DNA of 7,448 bases from a bacterium (GTDB lineage Bacteria > Fidelibacterota > Marinisomatia > Marinisomatales > JAHJCW01). Location of the stretch: NCBI GenBank assembly GCA_018812885.1, contig JAHJCW010000024.1, positions 1 to 7,448 on the forward strand. Direction: 5' to 3'. Positions within the stretch are counted from its first letter, which is position 1. Each line of letters opens with the position of its first letter. This document shows, piece by piece, positions 1 through 5,998 of the stretch. The notes below the pieces were generated by a model. The model ran no database searches. It was not told where the DNA came from and saw only the letters and a program-made list of their open reading frames with translations. The translations under genes were made by a program, and so were the position numbers.

Positions 1-155
1 ATGCAAATTTTATTATTAATCAAGGCAGCGCGAAAGCTGATGATATCGTACAGCTAATAAAAATCATACGTAATACTGTCTTAAAAAAATATTCAATAGC
101 TCTAGAATTAGAAATAACCACATTAGGTTTCCCCGAAGGAACTTTTAATGCATAA
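1..155 (+). CDS. murB: MurB C-terminal end (UDP-N-acetylenolpyruvoylglucosamine reductase), partial
   Basis: Only the last 50 whole codons are present; the gene runs off the left edge, with the first complete codon at 3-5 and a TAA stop at 153-155. The peptide opens with ANFIINQG, and the two bases before it fit a preceding His codon, giving the HANFIxN signature of the MurB C-terminal domain. It is followed by a helix (DDIVQLIKIIRNTVLKKY) and ALELEITTLGF, which matches the family's LExEVRxxG strand; the second glutamate of that strand is the general acid in characterised MurB enzymes. MurB is a cytoplasmic flavoenzyme that reduces enolpyruvyl-UDP-GlcNAc to UDP-MurNAc with NADPH. The stop overlaps the ftsQ start by 8 bp, so the two genes share a transcript and are probably translationally coupled. 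The match is short but specific, and its position just before ftsQ agrees with dcw gene order. Confidence 0.87.
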   Translation, partial: ANFIINQGSAKADDIVQLIKIIRNTVLKKYSIALELEITTLGFPEGTFNA

Positions 156-912
156 ATATTTCAACAAAATAATAAAAATATTAATCACAGCATGTACCTT
201 TACTGCTTTAGTTACATTAGTTTGGGTAAGTTTTTCTTGGGCAGAATACACTCAATTATTTGAAAATCCAAATATTGTATTTGCCGGTAATTCGATTGTC
301 GATGAAGCCGAGTATAAATCATTTTTATTAAAAGAATATTATGGTTCTAACATTTTCACAGAAGATCTATCTGCAATTTCAAATAGAATAGAGGAACATC
401 CATATATCGCAGGTGTGCGAGTGAGCAAACATTTTCCGAAAGGTATTTTAATAGAAGTTTCCGAAAGATACCCGGTGGCATTAATAAATCATAATCCGTT
501 ACTATTAATTGATAATAATAATGTCGTGCTACCTTTTAGGAGTAATTCCTTTGATTATCAAATACCCATTTTATCAAATTTTGAATTCACTGATGATTTA
601 TTTCCGGTTGGGAAACAAACTTTATCCACTGCAGCAATTGATGTGGTTCAATTCCTAAATAGGATCAAGAAAGAATATCCGCAATTATATCAAAATTTAT
701 CGGAAGTAAGATTAAGTAAATATAATGATTATGAACTGATTCTTGTAGATGAACCGACAAAAATAGTAATAGGACAATCCATAACGTGGTCAAAAATATT
801 AGTATTAAAAGAATTTGAAAAGAGTATTAGCGGGCGTAAAACGTTAACAGATTATGCATATCTTGATTTACGGTACGATAACCAAGTGATCACCAAGGAA
901 CGACAAGTATAA
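148..912 (+). CDS. ftsQ: Cell division protein FtsQ (DivIB family)
   Basis: A 254-residue bitopic membrane protein of the divisome. Residues 1-7 are a short basic cytoplasmic tail, residues about 8-30 form one hydrophobic segment (N-in, C-out), and the rest should be periplasmic. Residues about 38-107 look like a POTRA domain (VFAGNSIVDEAEY, then EEHPYIAGVRVSKHFPKGILIEVSER). The beta-rich FtsQ domain follows, ending in the typical YLDLRYDNQVITK at 238-250. FtsQ links cytoplasmic Z-ring assembly to the FtsB/FtsL and FtsW/FtsI septum synthases. The ATG at 148 has a GAAGGA ribosome site at 135-140 with a 7-base gap, and lies inside the end of murB. The stop TAA shares its last A with the ftsA ATG. 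Sequence identity is low, as usual for FtsQ, but position, topology and the two motifs agree. Base composition is the most AT-rich of the four division genes. Confidence 0.93.
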   Translation: MHKYFNKIIKILITACTFTALVTLVWVSFSWAEYTQLFENPNIVFAGNSIVDEAEYKSFLLKEYYGSNIFTEDLSAISNRIEEHPYIAGVRVSKHFPKGILIEVSERYPVALINHNPLLLIDNNNVVLPFRSNSFDYQIPILSNFEFTDDLFPVGKQTLSTAAIDVVQFLNRIKKEYPQLYQNLSEVRLSKYNDYELILVDEPTKIVIGQSITWSKILVLKEFEKSISGRKTLTDYAYLDLRYDNQVITKERQV

Positions 913-2183
913 TGAAAAACTCGCGCCCCAAAAAGATGAATATCCATGCCGGAATTGATATTGGTTCAGCGAAAATCAGATGTGCAATTGTTGAAACCGA
1001 CTTCATTGAAAATAAAAATAAATTATTGGGGATTGGGTCATCAAATTCAACTGGAATTAATCGTGGGAGTATAACAAGTCGCGAAAAATTTTTAGAAGAA
1101 ATGGAAGCAGCCCTTATCGAAGCCGAAAAAATGGCCAACGTAAAGGTTGAGCAGATCTGGTTATCGGTATCCGGGGAGCATATTCGAGGCATTAATACGC
1201 AAGGTGCAATTGCAATCGAGGGAAGTAGTTCAAATTCATCAGCACATAAATCAAATAAAATAAATGAAAACGATGTTAAACGGGTATTGGAAATGGCAAA
1301 AGCAATTTCCTTTCCCACTGATCGTGAGATTCTCCACATTCTACCGCAAGAATTTGTTGTTGATGTCATGGATAACATTAAAGACCCGATTGGTATGTCA
1401 GGACGGAGGCTCGAAGCTCGCGTACATTTGGTAACCGTTACAACTTCAGCAGCAACAAATCTTGTGAATTGTGCCGAAGAACTCGGACTTAATGTAAAAG
1501 GTTTAGTTTTTCAGGGCTTGGCGTCCGGTATCGCTACTATTGATAGCGATGAAAGAGACAGTGGTGTTGTACTGGCAGATATCGGTGCAAAAACTACTGA
1601 TATCGTAATTTATTATGAAGGTAGTGTTCGTCACACGGGAGTTCTCCCGATCGGTGCTGAAAGTGTTACGAATGACATAGCAGTTATGCTGCGTATTTCA
1701 AAAAAGGAAGCAGAACGTATAAAACTTAAATACGGTTCCGCTAAGGCTTCGATGGCATCACCGGAATTGCAAATTGGGATACCAAAAGATGATGGCAGTA
1801 AACCTATTAAAGTTTCCGAACACGAATTATCGCGTTATGTGGAAGCACGAATGGTAGAAATATATCAATTGATCGGTCGTGAAATTTCGCGGAGCGATTG
1901 TTATGATAAATTGACTTACGGATTAGTACTAACCGGCGGTGGCGCTTTATTGCCGAATATAGCAGTTCTTGGTGAGGAAATACTGGGGATGAGAGTACGA
2001 ATCGGTGCTCCGCGCGGCATAACCAGCTCTGTTGATACTACAAATAGTCCGCAATTATCATCAGTGATGGGTTTAGCATTATGGTCATCAAAATCTGATG
2101 ATATATTACTTGATGAACCGATTCGATTTGGAGCAAAAGATTTATTAGGAAAAATATCCGGTTGGTTTAAGGGATTTTTCTAA
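912..2183 (+). CDS. ftsA: Cell division protein FtsA, actin-like membrane anchor of the Z-ring
   Basis: A 423-residue actin-fold ATPase that binds the FtsZ tail and fixes the Z-ring to the inner membrane. Visible motifs are: phosphate-1 loop AGIDIGSAKIRCAI (13-26); the SHS2/1C region (about 90-180, containing LPQEFVVD and VHLVT); phosphate-2 loop DIGAKTTDI (223-231); the adenosine motif LVLTGGGALLPNI (338-350); and a C-terminal amphipathic helix GKISGWFKGFF (413-423), the membrane-targeting sequence. Length is normal. Phosphate 2 reads D-I-G-A-K-T-T-D rather than the commoner D-I-G-G-G-T-x-D; the Asp, first Gly, Thr and last Asp are kept. The start at 912 overlaps the ftsQ stop (TAATG). Its best ribosome site, AAGGA at 895-899, is a rather long 12 bases upstream, so coupling to ftsQ is likely. 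An internal ATG at 936 would still leave the ATPase core whole but has no better ribosome site. Confidence 0.97.
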   Translation: MKNSRPKKMNIHAGIDIGSAKIRCAIVETDFIENKNKLLGIGSSNSTGINRGSITSREKFLEEMEAALIEAEKMANVKVEQIWLSVSGEHIRGINTQGAIAIEGSSSNSSAHKSNKINENDVKRVLEMAKAISFPTDREILHILPQEFVVDVMDNIKDPIGMSGRRLEARVHLVTVTTSAATNLVNCAEELGLNVKGLVFQGLASGIATIDSDERDSGVVLADIGAKTTDIVIYYEGSVRHTGVLPIGAESVTNDIAVMLRISKKEAERIKLKYGSAKASMASPELQIGIPKDDGSKPIKVSEHELSRYVEARMVEIYQLIGREISRSDCYDKLTYGLVLTGGGALLPNIAVLGEEILGMRVRIGAPRGITSSVDTTNSPQLSSVMGLALWSSKSDDILLDEPIRFGAKDLLGKISGWFKGFF

Positions 2184-2203
2184 AATAATTAGGTAATTAA
2201 TAA

Positions 2204-2209
2204 AAGGAG
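2204..2209 (+). promoter_or_regulatory. Strong Shine-Dalgarno site of ftsZ
   Basis: AAGGAG lies 6 bases before the ATG at 2216, in the 32-base gap between ftsA and ftsZ. It is clearly better than the sites before ftsQ and ftsA. This fits the need for far more FtsZ than FtsA or FtsQ from one transcript. It also settles the ftsZ start. I see no convincing promoter in this short gap. Confidence 0.8.
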
Positions 2210-2215
2210 TAACTC

Positions 2216-3409
2216 ATGTTATTTGAATTCGATTCAATATTTAGCCAAAAAGCAGATTTAAAAGTCGTAGGTGTTGGTGGAGCCGGTGGTAATGCTGTAA
2301 ATCGAATGATAAATTCAGGTATGGAAGGCGTTGATTTTTGCGTAATTAATACCGATACGCAGGATCTTGAAAAAAGTCTGGCTGAAAAGAAATTGCAGAT
2401 TGGGAAAAGTCTTACCAAAGGATTGGGTGCCGGTGCAAAAGCCGAATTAGGACGTCAAGCTATTACGGAAGATCGCGAAGCAGTACAATCTTTACTTGCT
2501 AATGCAGATATGGTTTTCATCACGGCGGGAATGGGTGTTGGAACCGGTACCGGTGCCGCGCCAATGATAGCCGAGATTTCGAAGGAATTGGGTATCTTGA
2601 CTGTTGGAATTGTTACTTTACCGTTTACCTTTGAAGGACCTAAACGAATGGCCCGGGCTTTAACAGGTGTAACTGAATTACGCAAGATATGTGACACTCT
2701 GCTTGTGATCCCAAATCAAAAATTAATGTCGATTGTTGAAAAGCAAACCACTTTTATTGATGCATTCCAAATTGCAGATTCAATCCTACATCAGGCAGCT
2801 AGTGGTATTTCTGATTTGATTAACGTACAAGGTATGATAAATCTTGACTTTGCCGATGTGGAAACAATAATGAGCAATATGGGTGAAGCTGTCATGGGAA
2901 CCGGGACTGCAACCGGCGATGAAAAAGCTGTCCTCGCTGCACAACAGGCGATATCAAGTCCACTATTGGACAATGTAAGTATCAGTGGCGCACAGGGTGT
3001 TTTAGTAAATATTACAGGCGGTACAAAAATGACACTCTTCGAAGTTGATGAGGCAGCATCAATCATTTTTGAAGAAGCCGGCCAAGATGCCAATTTAATC
3101 TTTGGAGCAGTAATTGATCCAACCATGCATGATGAATTACGAGTAACCGTTATAGCAACCGGGTTCAGTAAACCGAGACCGATCGAAGAGTCTGAAGAAT
3201 TTAGAACACCATATACACGCATCACACAAAGAGAGCAAACGCGCATACTGACCGAACAGGTGAATATGCCATTGCATCAAAAGAAAGATGGCGATGAGAT
3301 CATTAAACCGTTAGATACAAAACCAAAAATCCGCTTTGACGGTGACAAAATCAGTTTTCTAGATACTGATATGGAATTACCGGCATTTCTTCGGCAACAA
3401 AATAAGTAA
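2216..3409 (+). CDS. ftsZ: Cell division protein FtsZ, tubulin-like GTPase
   Basis: A 397-residue cytoplasmic GTPase that polymerises into the Z-ring. Motifs in order: GTP-binding loop GGAGGNAVNRM (21-31), NTD (45-47), T3-type loop GLGAGAKAELG (69-79), tubulin signature region AGMGVGTGTGAAP (104-116), the T7 loop NLDFADVETIM (209-219) carrying the catalytic Asp pair D211/D214, and a C-terminal domain ending near ATGF (314-317). A charged linker of about 65 residues leads to the conserved tail peptide ELPAFLRQQNK (387-397), the docking site for FtsA and other partners. Two points are unusual: the tubulin signature has Val108 where nearly all FtsZ have the second of three glycines, and T3 has Lys-Ala where Asn-Pro is common. 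The ATG at 2216 is set by a strong ribosome site. Length and all other hallmarks are normal, so the protein should be functional. Confidence 0.98.
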   Translation: MLFEFDSIFSQKADLKVVGVGGAGGNAVNRMINSGMEGVDFCVINTDTQDLEKSLAEKKLQIGKSLTKGLGAGAKAELGRQAITEDREAVQSLLANADMVFITAGMGVGTGTGAAPMIAEISKELGILTVGIVTLPFTFEGPKRMARALTGVTELRKICDTLLVIPNQKLMSIVEKQTTFIDAFQIADSILHQAASGISDLINVQGMINLDFADVETIMSNMGEAVMGTGTATGDEKAVLAAQQAISSPLLDNVSISGAQGVLVNITGGTKMTLFEVDEAASIIFEEAGQDANLIFGAVIDPTMHDELRVTVIATGFSKPRPIEESEEFRTPYTRITQREQTRILTEQVNMPLHQKKDGDEIIKPLDTKPKIRFDGDKISFLDTDMELPAFLRQQNK

Positions 3410-3438
3410 CTCCTTCTTTTTGCATTAATGCCGATAAA

Positions 3439-3469
3439 AAAAGCCCCCGTAGCGGTTGCGGGGGCTTTT
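3439..3469. terminator. Bidirectional intrinsic terminator between ftsZ and the restriction operon
   Basis: An inverted repeat pairs GCCCCCG (3443-3449) with CGGGGGC (3459-3465) around a 9-base loop, and is extended by AAAA (3439-3442) against TTTT (3466-3469), giving an 11-bp stem. Read on the + strand it ends in TTTTCTATTTT, about 30 bases after the ftsZ stop. Read on the - strand it ends in seven T (complement of 3436-3442), about 120 bases beyond the end of the hsdR frame. It can therefore stop both converging transcripts, and the - strand T-tract is the cleaner of the two. Confidence 0.9.
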
Positions 3470-3586
3470 CTATTTTAGAAGTAATAACAAAGTGGATGAA
3501 GATGGGGATATTAAATATTCTCAAATAATTATTAAAAAACGCTATATCCAAATTATTTAATTTATATTTTATTCTTAATCAATAAA
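3470..3586. other. AT-rich spacer between terminator and hsdR end
   Basis: This stretch of 117 bases is very AT-rich and holds no open frame with family features, no further GC-rich hairpin and no recognisable attachment site or direct repeat. It is the distal 3' untranslated region of the - strand operon and marks the join between the division cluster and the restriction locus. Confidence 0.6.
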
Positions 3587-4003
3587 TCAACCACTATCTC
3601 CATCTTTACTATACAAATACTCTTGAAATCCTATAAACGTATCACGTATTGACCTAATATCTCCCAACTCCCGTTTAGCATCAGAAATCGCCTTGTATTT
3701 TAACGTCAGTAATTCCGGCAGTTTAGCGTCATCCAGTTCATTCACGCCTGATTCAATATATTGTTTTAATACGAAATCAAGGAACACTCGTTGTTTGGAT
3801 TCATAAACTCCAAAGTGATTCTTGGCATGTTCAGCTCTATGGCTTCGTTTTACAGGATTTGTGCTAAAGGCTATGTAAGCTAATACATCATATAAATCAC
3901 TATCTTCTGCATGTATCAACTGCTGCAATTCTTCTATTTGGCTTATTGTGAATCCCTTCTCATTTAATGTTTGTAAGAGTTTTTTTCGGGTATCGGGTTT
4001 GCT
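3587..4003 (-). pseudogene. hsdR: Detached C-terminal domain of HsdR, downstream of an in-frame amber codon
   Basis: The frame of hsdR continues without interruption for 138 codons after the TAG at 4004-4006, ending at TGA (3587-3589). The peptide begins SKPDTRKKLLQTLNEKGF and continues through AEDSDLYDVLAYIAF, RSHRAEHAKNHF, FLDFVLKQYIESGVNELD and FIGFQEYLYS. This is the standard C-terminal module of EcoEI-type HsdR (EcoEI_R_C family), which helps hold the R subunit to the methylase core. There is no decay: no frameshift and no second stop, and the family motifs are intact. Joined to the 664 residues upstream plus one residue for the TAG, the protein would be 803 residues, a normal size for this family. 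The first possible start in this piece is a TTG at 3928, with no ribosome site and in the middle of a helix, so independent translation is doubtful. It is either untranslated or made by readthrough. Confidence 0.85.
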
Positions 4004-4006
4004 CTA
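4004..4006 (-). other. In-frame amber (TAG) codon interrupting hsdR
   Basis: On the - strand the reading is ...DELRAI-TAG-SKPDTRKKLL... The family consensus, from memory, is LRxxW followed by S-x-P-x-T-R-K-K-L-L, so TAG stands exactly at a conserved Trp. TGG to TAG is a single G-to-A change. All other stops visible in the window are TAA (murB, ftsQ, ftsA, ftsZ, the Schlafen-like gene) or TGA (hsdS, true end of hsdR). Confidence 0.85.
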
Positions 4007-5998
4007 GATGGCACGTAGTTCATCTTCATTTTTAAAGAAATCCGGTAGTGAACCAAACATGGACTGTAAAAACTCTTCTGCCGATATTGGCTTACCATCA
4101 GGGCTCCAAAAAGAAGTCTGTACCATAGAATCTAATTCCCGGACTTTCCCATCAGATAACCTCACCTTAATCATCTTTCGTTTTACTATATTACATCTAC
4201 ACGGGTCATAACCGCACACAGGACAAGGTTCGGGTTGTGGTTTATCGCAAACACAGGGTGTTTGTTCACACTCTTCACAAGGAACGGGATAGGGTTTTGA
4301 TGCCGGCTCACAAATGCACACTACTTCGCCACACACATCACAGGGTAAAACATCCCCATCCCATTCAGGGTCAAGGAAGTGTTTATATGCACCCACAAAA
4401 TCGTAAAGGGTAAAATAATCCTTACCATCAAACAAGCGGGTACCACGCCCTATAATCTGCTTAAACTCGATCATTGAGTTTACGGGACGCATTAAAACAA
4501 TAGTCCTCAACTCCGGCGCATCAACACCTGTACTCAATTTTTGTGAGGTAGTAAGTACCGTTGGAATAGTTTTCTCATTATCCTGAAATTCTCGTAAATG
4601 CTGTTCTCCCAATTTGGCATCATCTGCTGTAACGCGGTGACAATAATTGGTATTGGTGCTATCTGCAAGCTTATTAATTAAATTTCTAACAGCAAGGGCG
4701 TGCAGTTGTGTAGCACAAAACACTATTGTCTTTTGGTTTTGGTTCATCATTTTCAAAAACAATTCCACCCGGTAAGCTTCACGTGCTTTAATTTCAATCA
4801 CTCGGTTCATTTCTGCTTCGGTGTAAACCTTTCCTTCCTCAATATCACCTTCAACCACCGTATCGTCAGACGTGTGGAGATATTCGTCAATAGTTGTATG
4901 AATCTGCTTCACCTTGAACGGGGATAAAAATCCATCGTTAATTCCTTCTTTTAAGGAATACACATACACCGGCTCACCAAAATAGCGGTAGGTATCAATG
5001 TTCTTATCTCTTTTAGGAGTAGCCGTCATTCCTAATTGTACCGCCGGACTAAAATATTCCATGATGGCGCGCCAAGTACTTTCATCGTTTGCGCCGCCGC
5101 GATGGCATTCATCTATAATAATGAAATCAAAATAATCTTTTGGATATTCGCCAAAGTATGGTTCATTATTATCCCCACTCATAAAGGTTTGGAAGATTGT
5201 AAAAAATATGCTTCCATTGGTTGGTACTTTTCCTTTCTTGCGAATATCCGCCGGACGTATCCGCACTAAAGCTTCTTCCTCAAAGGCCGAGAAAGCATTA
5301 AAAGCTTGGTCAGCCAAAATATTTCTATCTGCCAAGAACAAAATGCGCGGCAGTCTCAATCCGTCTTTGCGCAAATTCCATCTACTGTGGAATAATTTCC
5401 ACGCAATCTGAAAAGCAATGGCGGTTTTGCCGGTGCCGGTAGCAAGTGTGAGTAGAATCCTGTTTTGTCCTTTAGCAATAGCTTCCAATACATTTGTGAT
5501 GGCATTTTCCTGATAGTAGCGCGGTTGCCATGTTCCACCACGTTCTTCAAAGGGCACCGTATGTAGTTTGTCCCTCCAAGCTCCTGCATCCGGATTGATG
5601 TCATCAGCTTCGGCAAAGGTCATTTCCCATAATTCATCGGGTGTGGGATATTTTACTTCATCGCTTTCTTTGCCTTCCCGCATATCTATACCATAAATCT
5701 GCAAGCCATTGGTACTGTATGTAAATCGTACTTGTAATCGTCCGGCATAATCTTTAGCTTGTCCTACACCTTCGGTATAATCTTTTTCATCGGGTTTGGC
5801 TTCAATCACCGCCAAATTGCGATTGCGATATTGTAACACATAGTCTGCCCAGTCGGGTGTACTACGCTTACCATTTCCAATTAATCGACCTTTAGAGATT
5901 GGGAACTCTTCACGGATGCGTGAACCTTCAACTTTACCCCATCCGGCTTCCTGTATTGCCGGCAAGATTAAATTTGTGCGTGTTTCTTGTTCATTCAT
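4004..5998 (-). CDS. hsdR: Type I restriction enzyme R subunit (EcoEI family), truncated by amber codon
   Basis: This 664-residue piece holds the nuclease and motor parts of HsdR, which translocates DNA with ATP and cuts unmodified DNA when bound to HsdM/HsdS. The N-terminal HSDR_N nuclease has PD at 48-49 and the E-x-K pair at E66/K68 (VIEAKP). The helicase core shows Walker A TGTGKT (187-192), DECH (296-299), MTATP (324-328) and motif VI QIIGRGTRL (514-522). Residues 553-602 are a Cys-rich insert with three CxxC-x4-CxC units. Then comes VRLSDGKVREL and SFWSPDGKPISAEEF, leading to the normal C-terminal module, which is cut off by the TAG. The start MNEQETRTNLILPAIQEAGWG is family-typical. 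The ATG shares its A with the TAA of the upstream gene (TAATG), and no good ribosome site precedes it, so translation should rely on coupling. Without the C-terminal domain the product may fail to assemble, so restriction is probably lost unless the codon is read through. Confidence 0.93.
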   Translation of the reverse strand: MNEQETRTNLILPAIQEAGWGKVEGSRIREEFPISKGRLIGNGKRSTPDWADYVLQYRNRNLAVIEAKPDEKDYTEGVGQAKDYAGRLQVRFTYSTNGLQIYGIDMREGKESDEVKYPTPDELWEMTFAEADDINPDAGAWRDKLHTVPFEERGGTWQPRYYQENAITNVLEAIAKGQNRILLTLATGTGKTAIAFQIAWKLFHSRWNLRKDGLRLPRILFLADRNILADQAFNAFSAFEEEALVRIRPADIRKKGKVPTNGSIFFTIFQTFMSGDNNEPYFGEYPKDYFDFIIIDECHRGGANDESTWRAIMEYFSPAVQLGMTATPKRDKNIDTYRYFGEPVYVYSLKEGINDGFLSPFKVKQIHTTIDEYLHTSDDTVVEGDIEEGKVYTEAEMNRVIEIKAREAYRVELFLKMMNQNQKTIVFCATQLHALAVRNLINKLADSTNTNYCHRVTADDAKLGEQHLREFQDNEKTIPTVLTTSQKLSTGVDAPELRTIVLMRPVNSMIEFKQIIGRGTRLFDGKDYFTLYDFVGAYKHFLDPEWDGDVLPCDVCGEVVCICEPASKPYPVPCEECEQTPCVCDKPQPEPCPVCGYDPCRCNIVKRKMIKVRLSDGKVRELDSMVQTSFWSPDGKPISAEEFLQSMFGSLPDFFKNEDELRAI
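4193..4342 (-). repeat. Three tandem CxxC-x4-CxC zinc-knuckle-like units inside HsdR
   Basis: HsdR residues C553/C556/C561/C563, C574/C577/C582/C584 and C592/C595/C600/C602 form three copies of the same cysteine pattern, spaced 21 and 18 residues apart and joined by Pro-rich linkers. One such unit (of the type PCPVCGxxPCxC) is, from memory, common just before the KVKLxDGK segment of this HsdR family; three are more than I recall as usual. The copies differ in DNA sequence, so the duplication is not recent. Metal binding is inferred from the spacing of the cysteines. Confidence 0.8.

Noticed and set aside
1..57. Short frame from the ATG at position 1
   Set aside because: It stops at TAA 55-57 and is out of frame with the murB tail, which carries the HANF-type motif.
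890..1378. Open frame on the - strand within ftsA
   Set aside because: Antisense shadow of a clearly coding gene; low-complexity Ser/Ile/Leu-rich translation with no family motif or ribosome site.
2197..3246. Several - strand open frames opposite ftsZ (2197-2418, 2455-2697, 2791-3246)
   Set aside because: All lie opposite the strongly conserved ftsZ and have no motif of their own.
3351..3551. - strand frame across the ftsZ end and the terminator
   Set aside because: It reads through the GC-rich hairpin and has no homology that I recognise; a chance frame.
3587..3928. A separate small gene of 113 residues starting at TTG 3928
   Set aside because: It is in the same frame as hsdR, its family homology extends upstream of the TTG to the TAG, and no ribosome site precedes it. 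It is the tail of hsdR.
4008..5411. + strand frames opposite hsdR (4008-4211, 4700-4927, 5036-5269, 5208-5411), plus - strand 5356-5616 in another frame
   Set aside because: Shadows of hsdR, whose motifs in its own frame are continuous across all these positions.
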